From Anniella stebbinsi (lineage: Eukaryota > Chordata > Lepidosauria > Squamata > Anniellidae): a DNA stretch of 64,000 bases. Below, piece by piece: positions 10,843-21,789 of the stretch. The notes under the pieces are model-generated. The model worked only from the letters and a program-made list of their open reading frames with translations. It searched no databases and was not told the origin of the DNA. Location: the NCBI GenBank assembly GCA_029215795.1, contig JARDYH010000002.1, positions 295,833,973-295,897,972 of the forward strand. Direction: 5' to 3'. Position numbers and translations under genes: made by a program. How positions within the stretch are numbered: position 1 is the stretch's first letter; every line of letters begins with the position of its first letter.

Positions 10843-12153
10843 GTGTATGTGTGTAGGAGCACAAGATGGTGTATGTGTCCTCCCCCCCCCCCCGCAGTGC
10901 CATGGCAACTAAGATGGCTACTTATGCATCACCAAAAAAAGAGGACACAGATTTGCAGTCTGCTGTTCAGATACAGGGGTTTGTGTGTGTGTGTGTTTCT
11001 TCTTTACATGTGGAGACTCTTTTTTAAAGACTTTGGCTTGGATCCTAATTCTCTTTTTTGAATGGAACAGGACTTTCCCACCTTCCCCTCCCCTCTGCAA
11101 CTGCTACACCCTTCAAAGTGTTGCTCCTAAAATCAGGGAGCTCTTGGAATTGATGTGAGCAGTGGTGTACTGGGAAATTTGGAAGTATAGATGGTCATCA
11201 TGATGATCTCCGTAACTATGCCCCCAAGGAGAGTCCAAGAACTCAGGCAGCTGTATTAGTTAGAGCTATGCACAAATGGACTCTTGAAATTCTCTACCCT
11301 ATTTTGGGGGAGAGAAATTCAGGTAAACAATTTCACTGAATTTCTCCAGGGGAAGGAGAAATTCTCAACCATGTTTTTAAAGGTAGGGCTTACCATTGGC
11401 AGGGGTTGAAGTACAGCACCTTTCCTTTTTTCTCAGGTTGTTTGCTAGTGTTGGGAGCCTGCTTCCCCCATTTTACATCCTCCACAATGCCCCATACCTA
11501 CCATTGTTCCAGGGCATTGTGAGGGCAGAAGGGCAGGGAAGGTGGCCACCATCACCACCAAACAACAACAAAAAGTAAAAACAAAATTGAGAAAATTCTG
11601 CAAAGTGGCATTTTAATTCAAGGAGATAAGAAAAGAAATAGCTCTGAACTTTTCTGAGAAAAATATCACTCTGAGAGGGTATTTTATAATTTATTTTGAA
11701 TTTCTTTTAGTGGTGTCTTTGAGCTTATCAAACACTGCAAGGCGGCAGAGGATGCTGTGTATTTCTTTTTCTTTCTATTACACCTCTTTCCATTGTTCTG
11801 CATTCTCCCAGGCTGCCTCTGCTTCCTGATCTGAAAAAAAGAACCCTATGGGAGGAATTTTCTCATGATATCTTCCCCTGGGCTTTAATTGAATTTGTAG
11901 GAAACTGAGTCGACTACAGGCTATGGGAGAGACAATTGTACAATGAAAGACAGGAGACTGTACACACTCCTCATGGCCACCTTGCAAATAAGGTCAACAC
12001 AAGACCCCCAGAACCAACCCAAGAGAATTTCTCCCAAATGTTCTTCTCCTTTGAATTTCTTTTTAAAAGCTATTTCCGTTCTATCGAATTGAATGTGAAT
12101 GGTTGAAAAAATGTGGAAGAAATTGTCAGCATGGCACCAGCATTAATCCTTCC
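10843..12153. other. No gene seen
   Basis: Contains a C run at about 10874-10885, a GT run near 10981-10996, and at 10918-10975 the word CATCACCAAAAAAAGAGGACAC shared with 47046-47216 and, reversed, 24935-25042. The rest is unremarkable. Confidence 0.5.
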
Positions 12154-12542
12154 TAAGGATATCAGAGAAATCTGTACCAGAACCAAATGAGTTCAGATTT
12201 TTATGAATCCTACCCATGGATTCCACAGTGGACCAGCTTTCCCCCTGTCAGGCAGAGCTCACATACTTATGGACCATCTTCCTAACCTTCAGGAATTTTT
12301 AGTAAATTTTGTCTTAAGATGATATGATTTTTTTTAAAAAAATGCACATTTCCCCCAAAGGCTAAAGTGTGAACATGCACATTTTGAGGGAATTTGCAAA
12401 TTTACGCACGTGTGAATTAGCACAAATTCAGAAACTGAAAAAAAAAAACCATTTCTGTCTGTGGACGGATGATGGAATGAAAGGCACCTGATGATCCATG
12501 ACACACAGACGGAACAGATTTTACACAATCTGTACATCCCTT
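12154..12542. mobile_element. MITE with TAGGGATGTC/GTACATCCCTA ends, copy 1 (type 3)
   Basis: Starts TAAGGATATCAGAGAAATC and ends AATCTGTACATCCCTT. Shares the ordered interior (agaaccaaatgagtt, tggattcc, gctttcccc, tgcacatttccccc, aggctaaag, ggaatttgca, gacacacagac) with 41692-42082, which has a perfect 8-bp duplication. Flanks here (ATCCTTCC and CACCTTTC) match at 5 of 8, so this copy is older. Confidence 0.75.
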
Positions 12543-13836
12543 CACCTTTCCAACAAACTAGTTCCAGCAGTTTTCATGTTCACTAAAAGGTCTTTTTACA
12601 GCTAATGGATTTAATAAATGCTTTATTTATTTAATAGATTTTTAAACTACTGAACGTATTTTAAAATATCTATAAGTGGTTTTAATCACCCAACCGAAAT
12701 TACTTTGCATTACCTCAGGGAACAATATATTTTTCCTGGGAAAATTCATTTCCCCCAGCTATGGATTGGGGGGGGGGAGGGAGAAGCCTGTCTCCATTAC
12801 TTCACTGGATGTTGGGGGCTACTGATGGAGGGAGAAATCCTCACCCTTGTATGAGAGAAAGAGCAATGTTAGATCCAAGCTAATATAAGTCCCCTGCTAT
12901 TCACAAAGAACAATTGAGTTAGGTATTATACATTTTATTACATTCCTCAAAAACTATTCTCACTTTCACAGTAAAAGAAGTCTATGTTGGATGAACATTT
13001 GAATTTTTTAAATAATCATAAGACATGCAGGTTTTTGGATAATATTTTTTAAGAATCAGTTAAACTAGACTTGTTATTTGTTGCATCAGATTATCTCCCC
13101 CCCCCCCCCTGTGAATGCAGCTTCAGCTACTTTTTATTCTGCTTCACTTAAAAAAAAAAAGTCTGTTTCAAAATGATGGTTTATATCCTGGACTTCCAAA
13201 TTTTGATTTAATAGGTGTATAATTTCATATTTAAGGTTTTACTTCATCTAGATTTTGCATCTGTGCGTGCATGAATCTGAACTGACTTACATCCCATTCA
13301 AAAAGGGACTGTAGCAGGATCATTTCTAAGGTCTAACTGGAAGAGAATTGTTGTGAGTTACAGGAAATTAAAAAATTCCTGCAATACCAACCCACTACTC
13401 AAAGTCAATCTGTGGTATCCCACAATACACTGTGCTCTGAAGTCGAGCCAGAATGATTTTTGAAGAGTAATTTCAAGCCTTATAAAGGGTCACATTATGT
13501 ATTAAAGCCATATTTGCTTCTGTGTTTTGTAAATTCAAGCTCATTACTAAACCTTTGTCTCTTTTGCTGTATGTCTGGCTTTGAACTATGCTCCATCAAT
13601 CTGATCCTGAAAAGTCCAAGCGAAAACATTGCCACACATTTTGCATGTGAAAATGTGATAAAACATAAATAGTGATCCCAAGGAACAGGTCTGCAAAGGT
13701 GACCTTAAGAGGTGGGGGGTGGAATCAACTTTATTTTAACAATTGATTGTTATGCACATTCAAGTCGGAGTTGGGAGGAGGGGGTGGTTGGAAAGAATTA
13801 CAGCCCTTTTTCCAAAATGTGCTGAGTGCTGACTTA
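12543..13836. other. No gene seen; AT-rich
   Basis: Runs of G at 12768-12777 and C at about 13098-13110. 12590-12720 and 13180-13300 are AT-rich and non-repetitive; nothing further can be said. Confidence 0.5.
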
Positions 13837-13967
13837 GGCCCTTTCTACACCATAGGGGTGTAGCGGGAGGGAGGGAGGGTGATCCCGGAAGTACCTAATA
13901 CACACCATTGACACACACGGATCAGCCTGGGGCCATCCCAGGCAAACAGCCTGGTCTAGAAAGGGCC
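13837..13967. mobile_element. Short MITE with GGCCCTTTCTACACC ends, copy 1
   Basis: Terminal inverted pair GGCCCTTTCTACACC / GGTCTAGAAAGGGCC. The interior (GGGGTGTAG, GGGAGGGAGGGAGGGTGATCC, AAGTACCTAATACACACCAT, GGCCATCCCAGGCAAA) is present in reverse order and strand at 34749-34871, proving a dispersed element about 125-130 bp long. Target duplication unclear. Confidence 0.75.
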
Positions 13968-14659
13968 TTAGTAGGAGATCAGGGGATCTCAGCGCCTTGC
14001 AAGATTAGGCCCTCAGGGAAAAGAACAATGGCTTTGCGTTATGGTGTATTGCTTCTGGGTTCCGTGCTCAGGTCAATATTGCTCCGAAGCAAATATTGGA
14101 TTGAGCTCCCTCTTCAAGATAAAACCACATGCAATTTGGCTTCAGCAAAATGTGTCCATATGCAAAATCAAACTGCAAATCTGGGAATAATTTCCATAGG
14201 AAGTGTTCAGAGAAATAAAGCATGCTATATAACATAATCTGAAATTCCCCTTCTGGATCTCTACTGATTGATTAACTTTTGCAGCTCCTGAACTATTCCC
14301 CTGGAGTATTTTTAGGTTCAGAATCTACATAATACAATAACTCACAAAGATGTGCGTGTACTCTACAGCAAAGTAAATCCCATTCAAAATAGGTGTAAAT
14401 TTACACAAAGCCTAAAGAGATGAACCCATTCGTACCAAAGCAAATCTTCATCTGCCATCCCAAACATACATGAATTTCATCCTTTCCTATATTTCCCATA
14501 TTGTATACACCTTTGCACTGTTAAACTTGGGGTACTAGGCATATACTATAGTGATGCCTATAATATAGAGTTGTAACAATATATCATAGACAGTTTTTTA
14601 AAACACAAGAACAATGTTGTTCTTAATACCGTACTTGTTTCCTTTTCTTTACATAAGCA

Positions 14660-14692
<33 letters not shown>

Positions 14693-15169
14693 CCTCTCCC
14701 TCTCTCTCTCTCTCTCAATCATTCTTACAGATCTGTATCCCAATCCACACAGTAACCAGAGTGGTATGTATTGGATTGCATAAAAATGCCAATTGAACAT
14801 CCCTACATGCAACACTCCGATCATTTTAAACATTCCTACTCCCACTCACTTTCAACAGAAAAAGGAAAGGACATTTGGAGTCTCAAGTCCATGAAGAAGA
14901 ACCAAGTAGGGTGATTTTTTTAAAAAAACACCTCTCCATCACTTAACAGAGAAACAATTACTCCACTTCCAAGAAAGAGAGTAAACTATATATTTTAGAT
15001 TGTCCATCTTACATGGAGACTGACTGCCACAGTTAACTGAAGTCATCTCAAATTCTTTATTTCTCCACCATCCCCTTCTTGTTGAAAGAGATTCAATAAG
15101 CCTTTAAACTTTAAATCCTGAGGCCCTGGAAAAATAATTCTTCTCTTCCCCAGAAGAGGGGGATTTGTT
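13968..15169. other. No gene seen
   Basis: AT-rich sequence; the only structure is the dinucleotide tract at 14661-14716. No exon or RNA gene recognised. Confidence 0.5.
14661..14716. repeat. (TC)n microsatellite
   Basis: TC dinucleotides over 56 bases with three CCC interruptions. Confidence 0.97.
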
Positions 15170-15309
15170 TTCATTGTCATTTTAGTAATGTATTAGTTTT
15201 ATATGTTTTCAATCAGTTTTATGTATAATGCTATTTTGTATTTAATGTTGTTCCCTGCCTCAATCCAGAGGGAAAGGCGGGTAAGAAATAAATGTTGTTA
15301 TTATTGTTG

Positions 15310-15350
<41 letters not shown>
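15170..15350 (+). mobile_element. LINE 3' end with stem-loop and (ATT)n tail
   Basis: TTTATGTATAATGC..., then TGTTCCCTGCCTCAATCC, AGAGGGAAAGGCGGG, then AAGAAATAAATG and an ATT tract (15313-15350). The CCTGCC/GGCGGG stem is shared with 24225-24260 and, reversed, 30338-30380. It is a 5'-truncated copy of the family whose coding end is seen at 23830-24144. Confidence 0.75.
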
Positions 15351-15351
<1 letters not shown>

Positions 15352-15412
15352 CTTGCCTTCTCCTGGAAGAAAAAACTAACCTCTAGATTGCCATGCTGTC
15401 TATAAACCAGCT

Positions 15413-15525
15413 AATCTAACTGGAGAAATTCTCAAAGTTTGAACTGAACTGAATTTAAGATTGGAAAAAAGAGAAACTGAGAAAAACTGAAACTGATGGA
15501 TTCAGCTATCCTACTCTATGCCTAA
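15413..15525. repeat. Fragment of the 3399-3804 repeat
   Basis: GGAGAAATTCTCAAAG, TTTAAGATTGGAA and GAGAAACTGAGAAA words in the order found at 3680-3790. Confidence 0.4.
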
Positions 15526-15534
15526 TGTCAGACC

Positions 15535-15666
15535 CAGGTGCAGTTGCACTCATGTCCTGCTTGTGGACTTCCCATGGGCATCTGGTTGGCCACTTGACAA
15601 ACAGAATGCTGGGCTAAATAGGCCTGTGGTCTGACCCAGCGTGGTTCTTCTTATATTCTTATGTTC
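15535..15666 (-). repeat. Sauropsid 'cataagaacataag' repeat, antisense end
   Basis: Reads CATCTGGTTGGCCACTTG, ATGCTGGGCTAAATAGGCCT, GGTCTGACCCAGCG and CTTCTTATATTCTTATG, the reverse complement of the start of the repeat at 44128-44405 and 59689-60067. The family is widespread in reptiles; I leave its class open. Confidence 0.6.
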
Positions 15667-16350
15667 AGGAGCCTACTTCTATGCACACATCTACCCTGCC
15701 ACATAAGAACAAAAGGGGCAAATCGTATTCTCTCATAGTGTGTGAATTTTATGTTACTTTAGTGTTTTTTAAATAAAGTATCACCAAAAGGAAAATGTGA
15801 AGGTTTTGGAAATGAGGAATATTCCTTTGCTATAGATTTTATATTGCAGAAATGTCTCAGAGTTGAACTACTGAAAATATACGCTACCTGTTTCAATGCA
15901 CATTGTGCAGGTGTCACTAAGTGCTTTCTGCCATCTCAGTTCATTGAATTAAATAGTTAACAGGAACTCTGCCGATGTGAAAGTCTTCCATGTGGTTATT
16001 ATAAACTAATGCTGGAAAATATCAGTTAAACTGGGAAACACATGTATGAGGCTTGGTTTGAGGTAATGTACACCAGAGCCAAAGAAATATAAAAATAAAA
16101 AAATGAAAGCAATAATAAGGCTCAAAGTTCCATGTGGCTAATTTTGGGATGTATTCATCTTAAAAGCACAAAACTGATTTTTCTTTTCTTTTTTTCTCAA
16201 ATAATCCTCCAATTTATCAGACACAGACACTTCCGTCTAATCCGAACAGCCACCACGAAAACCAGGAGTTGGTGCCACTGCGAAATGAAGCTTGCAGCAG
16301 AAGCCACTTTGGAAAATCAAAGAAGTTGAATAATGATCACCCATCCTAGT
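15667..16350. other. No gene seen
   Basis: AT-rich, apparently unique. The 65-codon frame near 16132 includes a poly-pyrimidine run followed by CAG, resembling a 3' splice site at about 16185-16221, but no recognisable protein follows. Confidence 0.4.
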
Positions 16351-16488
16351 GCAGCCTTCCCCAGCCTTTCTTCTTCTAGATGCACTGGACTACAGCCCCC
16401 ATCATCCTCAGCCATTGACCTTGCTGGTTGTGGATGATGGGGGTTGTAATCCAATGTATCTGGAGTGTGCTATGTTGGGGAAGGCTGC
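16351..16488. mobile_element. Palindromic MITE (GCAGCCTTCCCCA ends)
   Basis: Ends GCAGCCTTCCCCAGC / TTGGGGAAGGCTGC, with inner inverted pairs CTACAGCCCCCATCATCC / GATGATGGGGGTTGTA. CTAGT lies just outside both ends (16346-16350 and 16490-16494). Relatives are at 29225-29362, 39763-39908, 42281-42727 and 55600-55730. This is one of the commonest squamate dispersed repeats. Confidence 0.75.
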
Positions 16489-16971
16489 ACTAGTGCATTA
16501 AGGGATGTGGGTTAGTATTAAGGCCATAACAAAAAAAGGTTTTAATGTGTGAAATGGAAATGGCACCACCCATGAAGAAGATGGAAGTAGACTTGTGGGA
16601 ACCCCAAGGTTTGTCAAAGTACAAAACCATCTTTAGAAAGAAAACACATATGGGTGGAGAAACCCACAAGACAGCCCAATGAGAGCTGAGCATGCTCAGT
16701 AGTGATGGAGTGCTGATTGGGAAGGCAATGGAAAAGCACACAGGGGTGAAGGAAGAGGGATGGAATGGAGCGGCTGGAATCCGAAAAAGCAGTGCTCCAC
16801 ACTGCAATGTGTTGTTGCAGGTCCCTCTTGCCTTTTCTACAAATCCCAAAATGGGAAACCATTCCTGCCAATTCCATTACTACCTGCAAGATGGTGTCTG
16901 CCAAGAACAGTAAATAAGTCATTGTCTCCATACAGTAGGATTCAGAAGTGCAGATGTACTTCTAGAGACCT
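16489..16971. other. No gene seen
   Basis: The 119-codon minus frame at 16490-16849 and the plus frames opposite have no recognisable domain and mixed codon use; treated as chance. Confidence 0.45.
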
Positions 16972-17194
16972 GGGCCAGATCTACACCTCATGTCATATTG
17001 ATATGATCCCATCATGGTGCCATTATAACCCTCTTGGGTAGCACACACAATGGCTTCTGTTGCTATATTTTGGATAATACAGAATGAAAAGTGGGAAATA
17101 ACACTAGAAACATGGTATACAGAATGTGTAATGTGCCCCAACGGTTATCAGTGCACTTCAGTGCCAATAAAAAGCACTAGTGTAGATCTAGCCC
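16972..17194. mobile_element. MITE with GGGCCAGATCTACAC ends, copy 1
   Basis: Terminal inverted pair GGGCCAGATCTACAC / GTGTAGATCTAGCCC. Interior words CAGTGCACTTCAGTGCCA and TATGGTATACAGAATGTG recur at 35445-35692 and 56873-57008. No coding capacity. Confidence 0.7.
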
Positions 17195-17277
17195 TTGTCT
17201 CAGGGTGGGTGTCAACAGTGCGCATTCTTGGGCAGCTGCCAAGGCTTGGGCACCCTGGCGGAGCCCACCACTGATCC

Positions 17278-17597
17278 TAGGCTGACCATATGAAAAGGAG
17301 GACAGAGCTCCTGTATCTTTAACAGTTGCATACAAAAGGAAATTTCAGCAGGTGTCATTGGTATGCATGCAGCACCTGGTGAAATTCCCTATTCATCACA
17401 ACAGTTAAAGCTGCAGGAGCCCTGCCCACTTGACCAGATACAAAAGAGGGCAGGGTTCCTGCAGCTTTAATTGTTGTGATGAAGAGGGAATTTCACCAGG
17501 TGCTGCATGCATACCAATGACACCTGCTGAAATTCCCTTTTCTATGCAACTGTTAAAGATACAGGAGCCCTATCCTCCTTTCCATATGGTCACCCTA
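17278..17597. mobile_element. Hairpin hAT-like MITE, copy c (divergent subfamily)
   Basis: Tips TAGGCTGACCATATG and CATATGGTCACCCTA; duplication ACTGATCC / ACTGATGC (7 of 8). Both arms carry changes absent from other copies: GTATCTTTAACAG and GCATGCAGCACCTGG, each mirrored in the second arm. The half copy at 61866 belongs to the same subfamily. The loop reads ACTTGACCAGATACAAAAG. Confidence 0.92.
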
Positions 17598-18034
17598 ACT
17601 GATGCCTGCTGGAACTAGCCACCCTACCAATTTTCCACAATGGTTCCAACCTAGCAGTGCCCTGGGGCATTGTAGAAAATTAAAAGCCTGGCTAAATGCT
17701 CCTCAGAGCATTCTGCCACCATAACTGGATAAGGCCATCAAAGCCCATAGGACGGAGGGGGTCCACCAGATAACTCTTGGTCCAGCCCCCCCCCCAAAAC
17801 AGGAACTGGTGCTGCTTGTGGTAGGTCTCAGAGTGAAGTTTGTGGTGGGAGGGACATTGCTTATGGAAGCAGAGCTGAAACCTGCTTGTTGGAAGCCAAA
17901 GTGACTGTACATGGCCCTGGGATTTTCCAGTAAGCTCATTCGATGTAGGAAACCAATTTGTTGATGCAGAAGATGAAGGAAGCCACCCCCACCCCCATGA
18001 CAGATTAAGCACCAGTTCTGCTACTTCTCTACTT
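17598..18034. other. No gene seen
   Basis: Contains a C run at about 17788-17796. The 106-codon minus frame has no recognisable product. Confidence 0.45.
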
Positions 18035-18175
18035 TAGGGTTGCCATATTCTGGAACCACAAAACCAGGACAATTTTTTTTTGGGGGGGGGGGCTAGGATT
18101 TTTAAAAAACTGAGCATGTAAAGGTCTAGGGAAAGGAAAGGAAGAAAGCTATCTAACCTTTAGTTATCTAACAGC

Positions 18176-18260
18176 AAATCCTATGCGTGTCTACTCAGAA
18201 ATAAATTCTATTGAGTTAAATAGGACTTATTCCCAGGTAAGTACGTATAGGATTGCAGCC
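18176..18260. repeat. Squamate 'AATCCTATGC' inverted repeat
   Basis: AATCCTATGCGTGTCTACTC ... GTAAGTACGTATAGGATTG with the inner pair TAAATTCTATTGAGTT / AAATAGGACTTATTCC. Similar units lie at 19000-19215, 20555-20650, 36296-36383, 37230-37325 and 40623-40710. Confidence 0.65.
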
Positions 18261-19137
18261 TAAAGTACTTAAGCATCTGCAAATAAATAATAAGCAAAGA
18301 ACAATTTAAGCAATCAAACAGAAAAATGACACTAGATTACATTTCTCCACTAGTTCTCAAAAGCTAGAGGAGAATTCAATATGGAAACTTATCCCCACCC
18401 CAATTGCCCAAGTAGCTACTACACCATATTAATATTAAAAGATATAATTCTAGGGTGACCAGATAAAATCCAGGTCAGGGCTCATGTAACTTTAACAGTT
18501 GTAGAGAAAAGGGAATTTCAGCCAGTGTCATTTGTATGCAATTAGTTTCTGGTGAAATTCCCTCTTCATCACAACTGTTAAAGTTGCAGGGGCCCTGCTT
18601 TCTTTGTGTATGGTCACTCTAGTATAGTGCCTGCAACTTTAACTGTTGTGATGAAGAGGGAATATCACCAGGAACTAATTGCATACAAATGACACTGGCT
18701 GAAATCCCCTTTTCTCTACAACTGTTAAAGTTACATGAGCCCTGACCTGGATTTTATCTGGTCACCCTAAATTTAACCCCAAAGTAGCCATCTACTTCGT
18801 GTTCAAGTAGTGGCTCTAGCAGAATATGGACTGTTCGGTGCCACTGGCTGACAAGATCAAAATGAATTGTAAATAACAACAACGATAATAATGTTGATTT
18901 TCATAGACATATTTAAAAGGCAACACCCCCCCTCCCACACACACAGCCCAAATTAAACTTAAGGCATAATCCAATGAAAGTTAAGTATTTTTAAGGTTGC
19001 AATTCCATGCATGCCTACTTGGGAGTAAGACTCATTGAACACAGTGGGGCTTATGTCTGAGCAAACATGCATAGGGTTCTACGATCTCATTGGCTTCAAT
19101 GGGAGTATGTTAAATGCCTGCTTTTCCCTGCACATTT
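18259..19137 (+). repeat. Direct duplication, copy 1 (contains hairpin element d)
   Basis: Starts CCTAAAGTACTTAAGCATCT and ends CCTGCACATT. It matches 20150-20694 throughout once the 319-bp hairpin element and an 8-bp target copy are removed (about 552 versus 545 bp). Offset between copies is 1891 bp at the left edge. Confidence 0.9.
18451..18769. mobile_element. Hairpin hAT-like MITE, copy d (GACCAGATAAAATCC subtype)
   Basis: Tips TAGGGTGACCAGATAAAATC and its inverse ending GGTCACCCTA. It is absent from the paralogous site at 20325, where GATATTGTTTAACCCC runs without a break; here the same words are split as GATATAATTC ... AATTTAACCCC. That comparison gives an 8-bp target (AATTTAAC, diverged to AATTCTAG on the left). 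Confidence 0.93.
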
Positions 19138-19708
19138 ACCTAGGAGCAAGCCCCACTGCAGACAATGGGACTTACTGCATGTCTACTCAGAAGTAAGTTC
19201 CAGTGAGTTCTATGGAAATTATTTCTAATTAAACGTGCATAAGTTTAGGTAGCTAAAAGTGTTTATAGTAACTGGATCCTGCCGTTACGTGTATATTTTT
19301 TGTTTTTGTTTTAAAATGAAAGTTTGCTTTTGTGCTTTGTTGCAAAGTAATGTTTCTGTTGTTTTCTTTCTTTTTAATTGAGAAATATTTTTCTACACAC
19401 ATAACACAACTGTATACAAGGAAAGCTACTTCACGTTTTTGCAAAGCGGAATTTTAAATTAAAACATCAACAACTGTAAATCCAGACATCTTCAATTCAC
19501 TGCAATTTACTTCCAAGTAACAGTTTTGAGGCTTGCAACCCAAATCCAAGGAAATGGATATTTGAAGGATGATTTTTTGGGGATGGACTTTTCTTTCTCC
19601 CCCTCCCCCTCCTTCCCTCACACACTGCACAAAACTCTCTTTCTTCCCCCACAAACAACCCAGCAGCTCCAGTGCTAACCCCAAAGCTCTGACCACAAAT
19701 TCCTTCGC
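19138..19708. other. Spacer with AATCCTATGC-type repeat fragments, no gene
   Basis: 19140-19215 carries GAGCAAGCCCCACTGCAG and TCTACTCAGAAGTAAG words of the squamate inverted repeat. The remainder is AT-rich and unassigned. Confidence 0.5.
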
Positions 19709-20028
19709 TAGGGTGACCAGATAAAATCCAGGTCAGGGCTCATGTAACTTTAACAGTTGTAGAGTAAAGGGGGTTTCAGCCAGTGTCATTTGTATGCAAT
19801 TAGTTCCTGGTGAAATTCCCTCTTCATCACAACAGTTAAAGTTGCAGGCACTATACTAGAGTGATCAGATACAAAAGAAGGCAGGGCCCATGCAACTTTA
19901 ACTGTTGTGATGAAGACGGAATTTCACCAGGGACTAATTGCCTACAAATGACACTGGCTAAAATTCCCTTTGCTCTACAACTGTTAAAGTTACATGAGCC
20001 CTGACCTGGATTTTTTCTGGTCAGCCTA
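19709..20028. mobile_element. Hairpin hAT-like MITE, copy e
   Basis: Tips TAGGGTGACC and GGTCAGCCTA with a perfect 8-bp duplication TCCTTCGC (19701-19708 and 20029-20036). The asymmetric loop is in the opposite orientation to copy d. Confidence 0.95.
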
Positions 20029-20149
20029 TCCTTCGCAGTGCATGGGACTCATGCAGCCTGAGGGACCGCTCTTTTTCCTTTACACACAGAAACTCATTCT
20101 CTCCCTCTCCCCAAACAGATTTCCAGGCATTTAGGCCTTAAATGACAGT

Positions 20150-20694
20150 CCTAAAGTACTTAAGCATCTGTAAATAAATAATAGGCAAAGAACAATTTAA
20201 GCAATCAAACAGAAAAATGACACTAAATTTCATTTCTCCACTAGTTCTCAAAAGCTAGAGGAGAATTCAATATGTAGACTTACCCCCACCATAACTGCCC
20301 AATATTAATATTAAAAGATATTGTTTAACCCCAAAGCAGCCATCTACTTCGTGTTCAAGTGGTGACTCTAGCAGAATATGGACTGTTCTGTGCCACTAGC
20401 TGACAAGATCAAAATGAATTGTAAATAACAACAACAATGATAATAATGTTGATTTTCTTAGAGATATTTAAAAGGCAACCCCCCCACCCCCCACCCCCCA
20501 CCCAGCCCAAATTAAACTTAAGGCATGATCCAACCAAAGTTAAGTACTTTTAAGCCTGCAATGCCATGCATACCTACTTGGGAGTAAGACTCACTGAACT
20601 CAATGGAACTTATGTCTGAGCAAACATGCATAGGGTTCTACGATCTCATTGGTTTCAATGGGAGAATGTCAAATGCCAGCTTTTTCCTGCACAT
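20150..20694 (+). repeat. Direct duplication, copy 2 (empty site)
   Basis: Paralogue of 18259-19137 lacking the hairpin element. Differences are scattered substitutions, a CACCCCCC expansion near 20478-20500 and small indels. It ends exactly where the second TAGGTTTGC end begins (20695). Confidence 0.9.
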
Positions 20695-21032
20695 TAGGTT
20701 TGCTATATTCTGCATTCACAAAACCAGGACAAATTTTATTTATTTATATTTGCATTTAAAATACATTTTTTTTCTATCTAAACATGCATAGGATTGTGTC
20801 CTAAAGAACAAAAACAAAGGCAGCCATGTTGACCATAAGGGGAAAAGATCAAAATCCATATAACATAATACTTTCATTAGGCCAACTCAAAACTCACAAA
20901 AATGTACACGTTTTTGAGATCTTCAGATCTCGTCATCAGGCAAGATGTGACAAAAAGCAGGGTGGTTGTGGTAATATGAATGGTAGTGGGGGGGCTAACT
21001 GGATGCTATAGTCAGGATGTATGTGCTGTTAA

Positions 21033-21180
21033 TCATAAAATGATATAGAATCATAAAATAGTACAGTTGGAAGGGGCCTACAAGGCCATCGAGTCCAACC
21101 CCCTGCTCAGTGCATGGAAGAGGAGGGTGTGCAGACATTCAGCTTGGCCTCTGCCTGGTGATGTGATGGCTTCAGTGCCC
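21033..21180 (-). mobile_element. CR1-like LINE 3' end, antisense
   Basis: ATAGAATCATAAAATAGTAC then GTTGGAAGGGGCCTACAAGG, CCATCGAGTCCAACCCCCTG: the reverse complement of the CR1 3' end, whose tail is a run of ATTCTATG-like octamers (here AGAATCATAAAAT, reversed). Only about 150 bp remain, so the copy is heavily 5'-truncated. Confidence 0.85.
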
Positions 21181-21428
21181 ACAGGACTACAGAGAACACG
21201 AAAATAGACAATTGTTGTCTCTCCGTTTTTGAAAATATAAAATCCATCTGCCTATTAACTCAAAATAGTTACCATACAGGCCCTTGGCACCCCTAACTTG
21301 GGTGTAAGCCCCACTGAATTAACAAGCAAGCCTGCATAAAATCCGGCTACCTGAATGGTATTGTGGCATATGCTTTTGTGGACACTAGAATGCTTAAGTT
21401 CCCAAAAGCTTATACCAACATAAATCTA

Positions 21429-21545
21429 TTAGGGCGCAATCCTATGCATGTTTAGACAGAAAAAAGTCCTACAACTCCCAGTATGCCCTAGCTGGTGGAA
21501 GCTAGGAGATGTAGGACTTTTTTTTAATCTAAACATGCACAGGAT
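21429..21545. repeat. Short palindromic repeat, second copy
   Basis: CGCAATCCTATGCATGTTTAG ACAG, then AAAGTCCTACAACTCCCAG and the inverse ATGTAGGACTTTTTTTTAAT CTAAACATGCACAGG. Same element as 3912-4015. Confidence 0.65.
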
Positions 21546-21789
21546 TTCACCTTTTGTTTTTAGAAACCCTATGCACACCTACTCATAAATAAGTGTCTTT
21601 GAGTTTAATGGGTTTTACTCCCAAGTATGTGTAGCCTAAGATGCCACAAGAGCCTTGTTTTTGTGAAGATTAACAGGTTTATTTTTGTTGTTGTTTAGCT
21701 ATGACAAACTACGGGAGGGCTATCCATCTGGGAGGAGGGAAAGGGAGGAGGGAAATGCCTTTTGAACATGTTAGCTTGGTGGGTTAAAA

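Noticed and set aside
16132..16329. Possible coding exon behind a polypyrimidine tract
   Set aside because: A splice-acceptor-like run precedes it, but the 65-codon frame has no family, no donor in frame that stands out, and no neighbouring exon.
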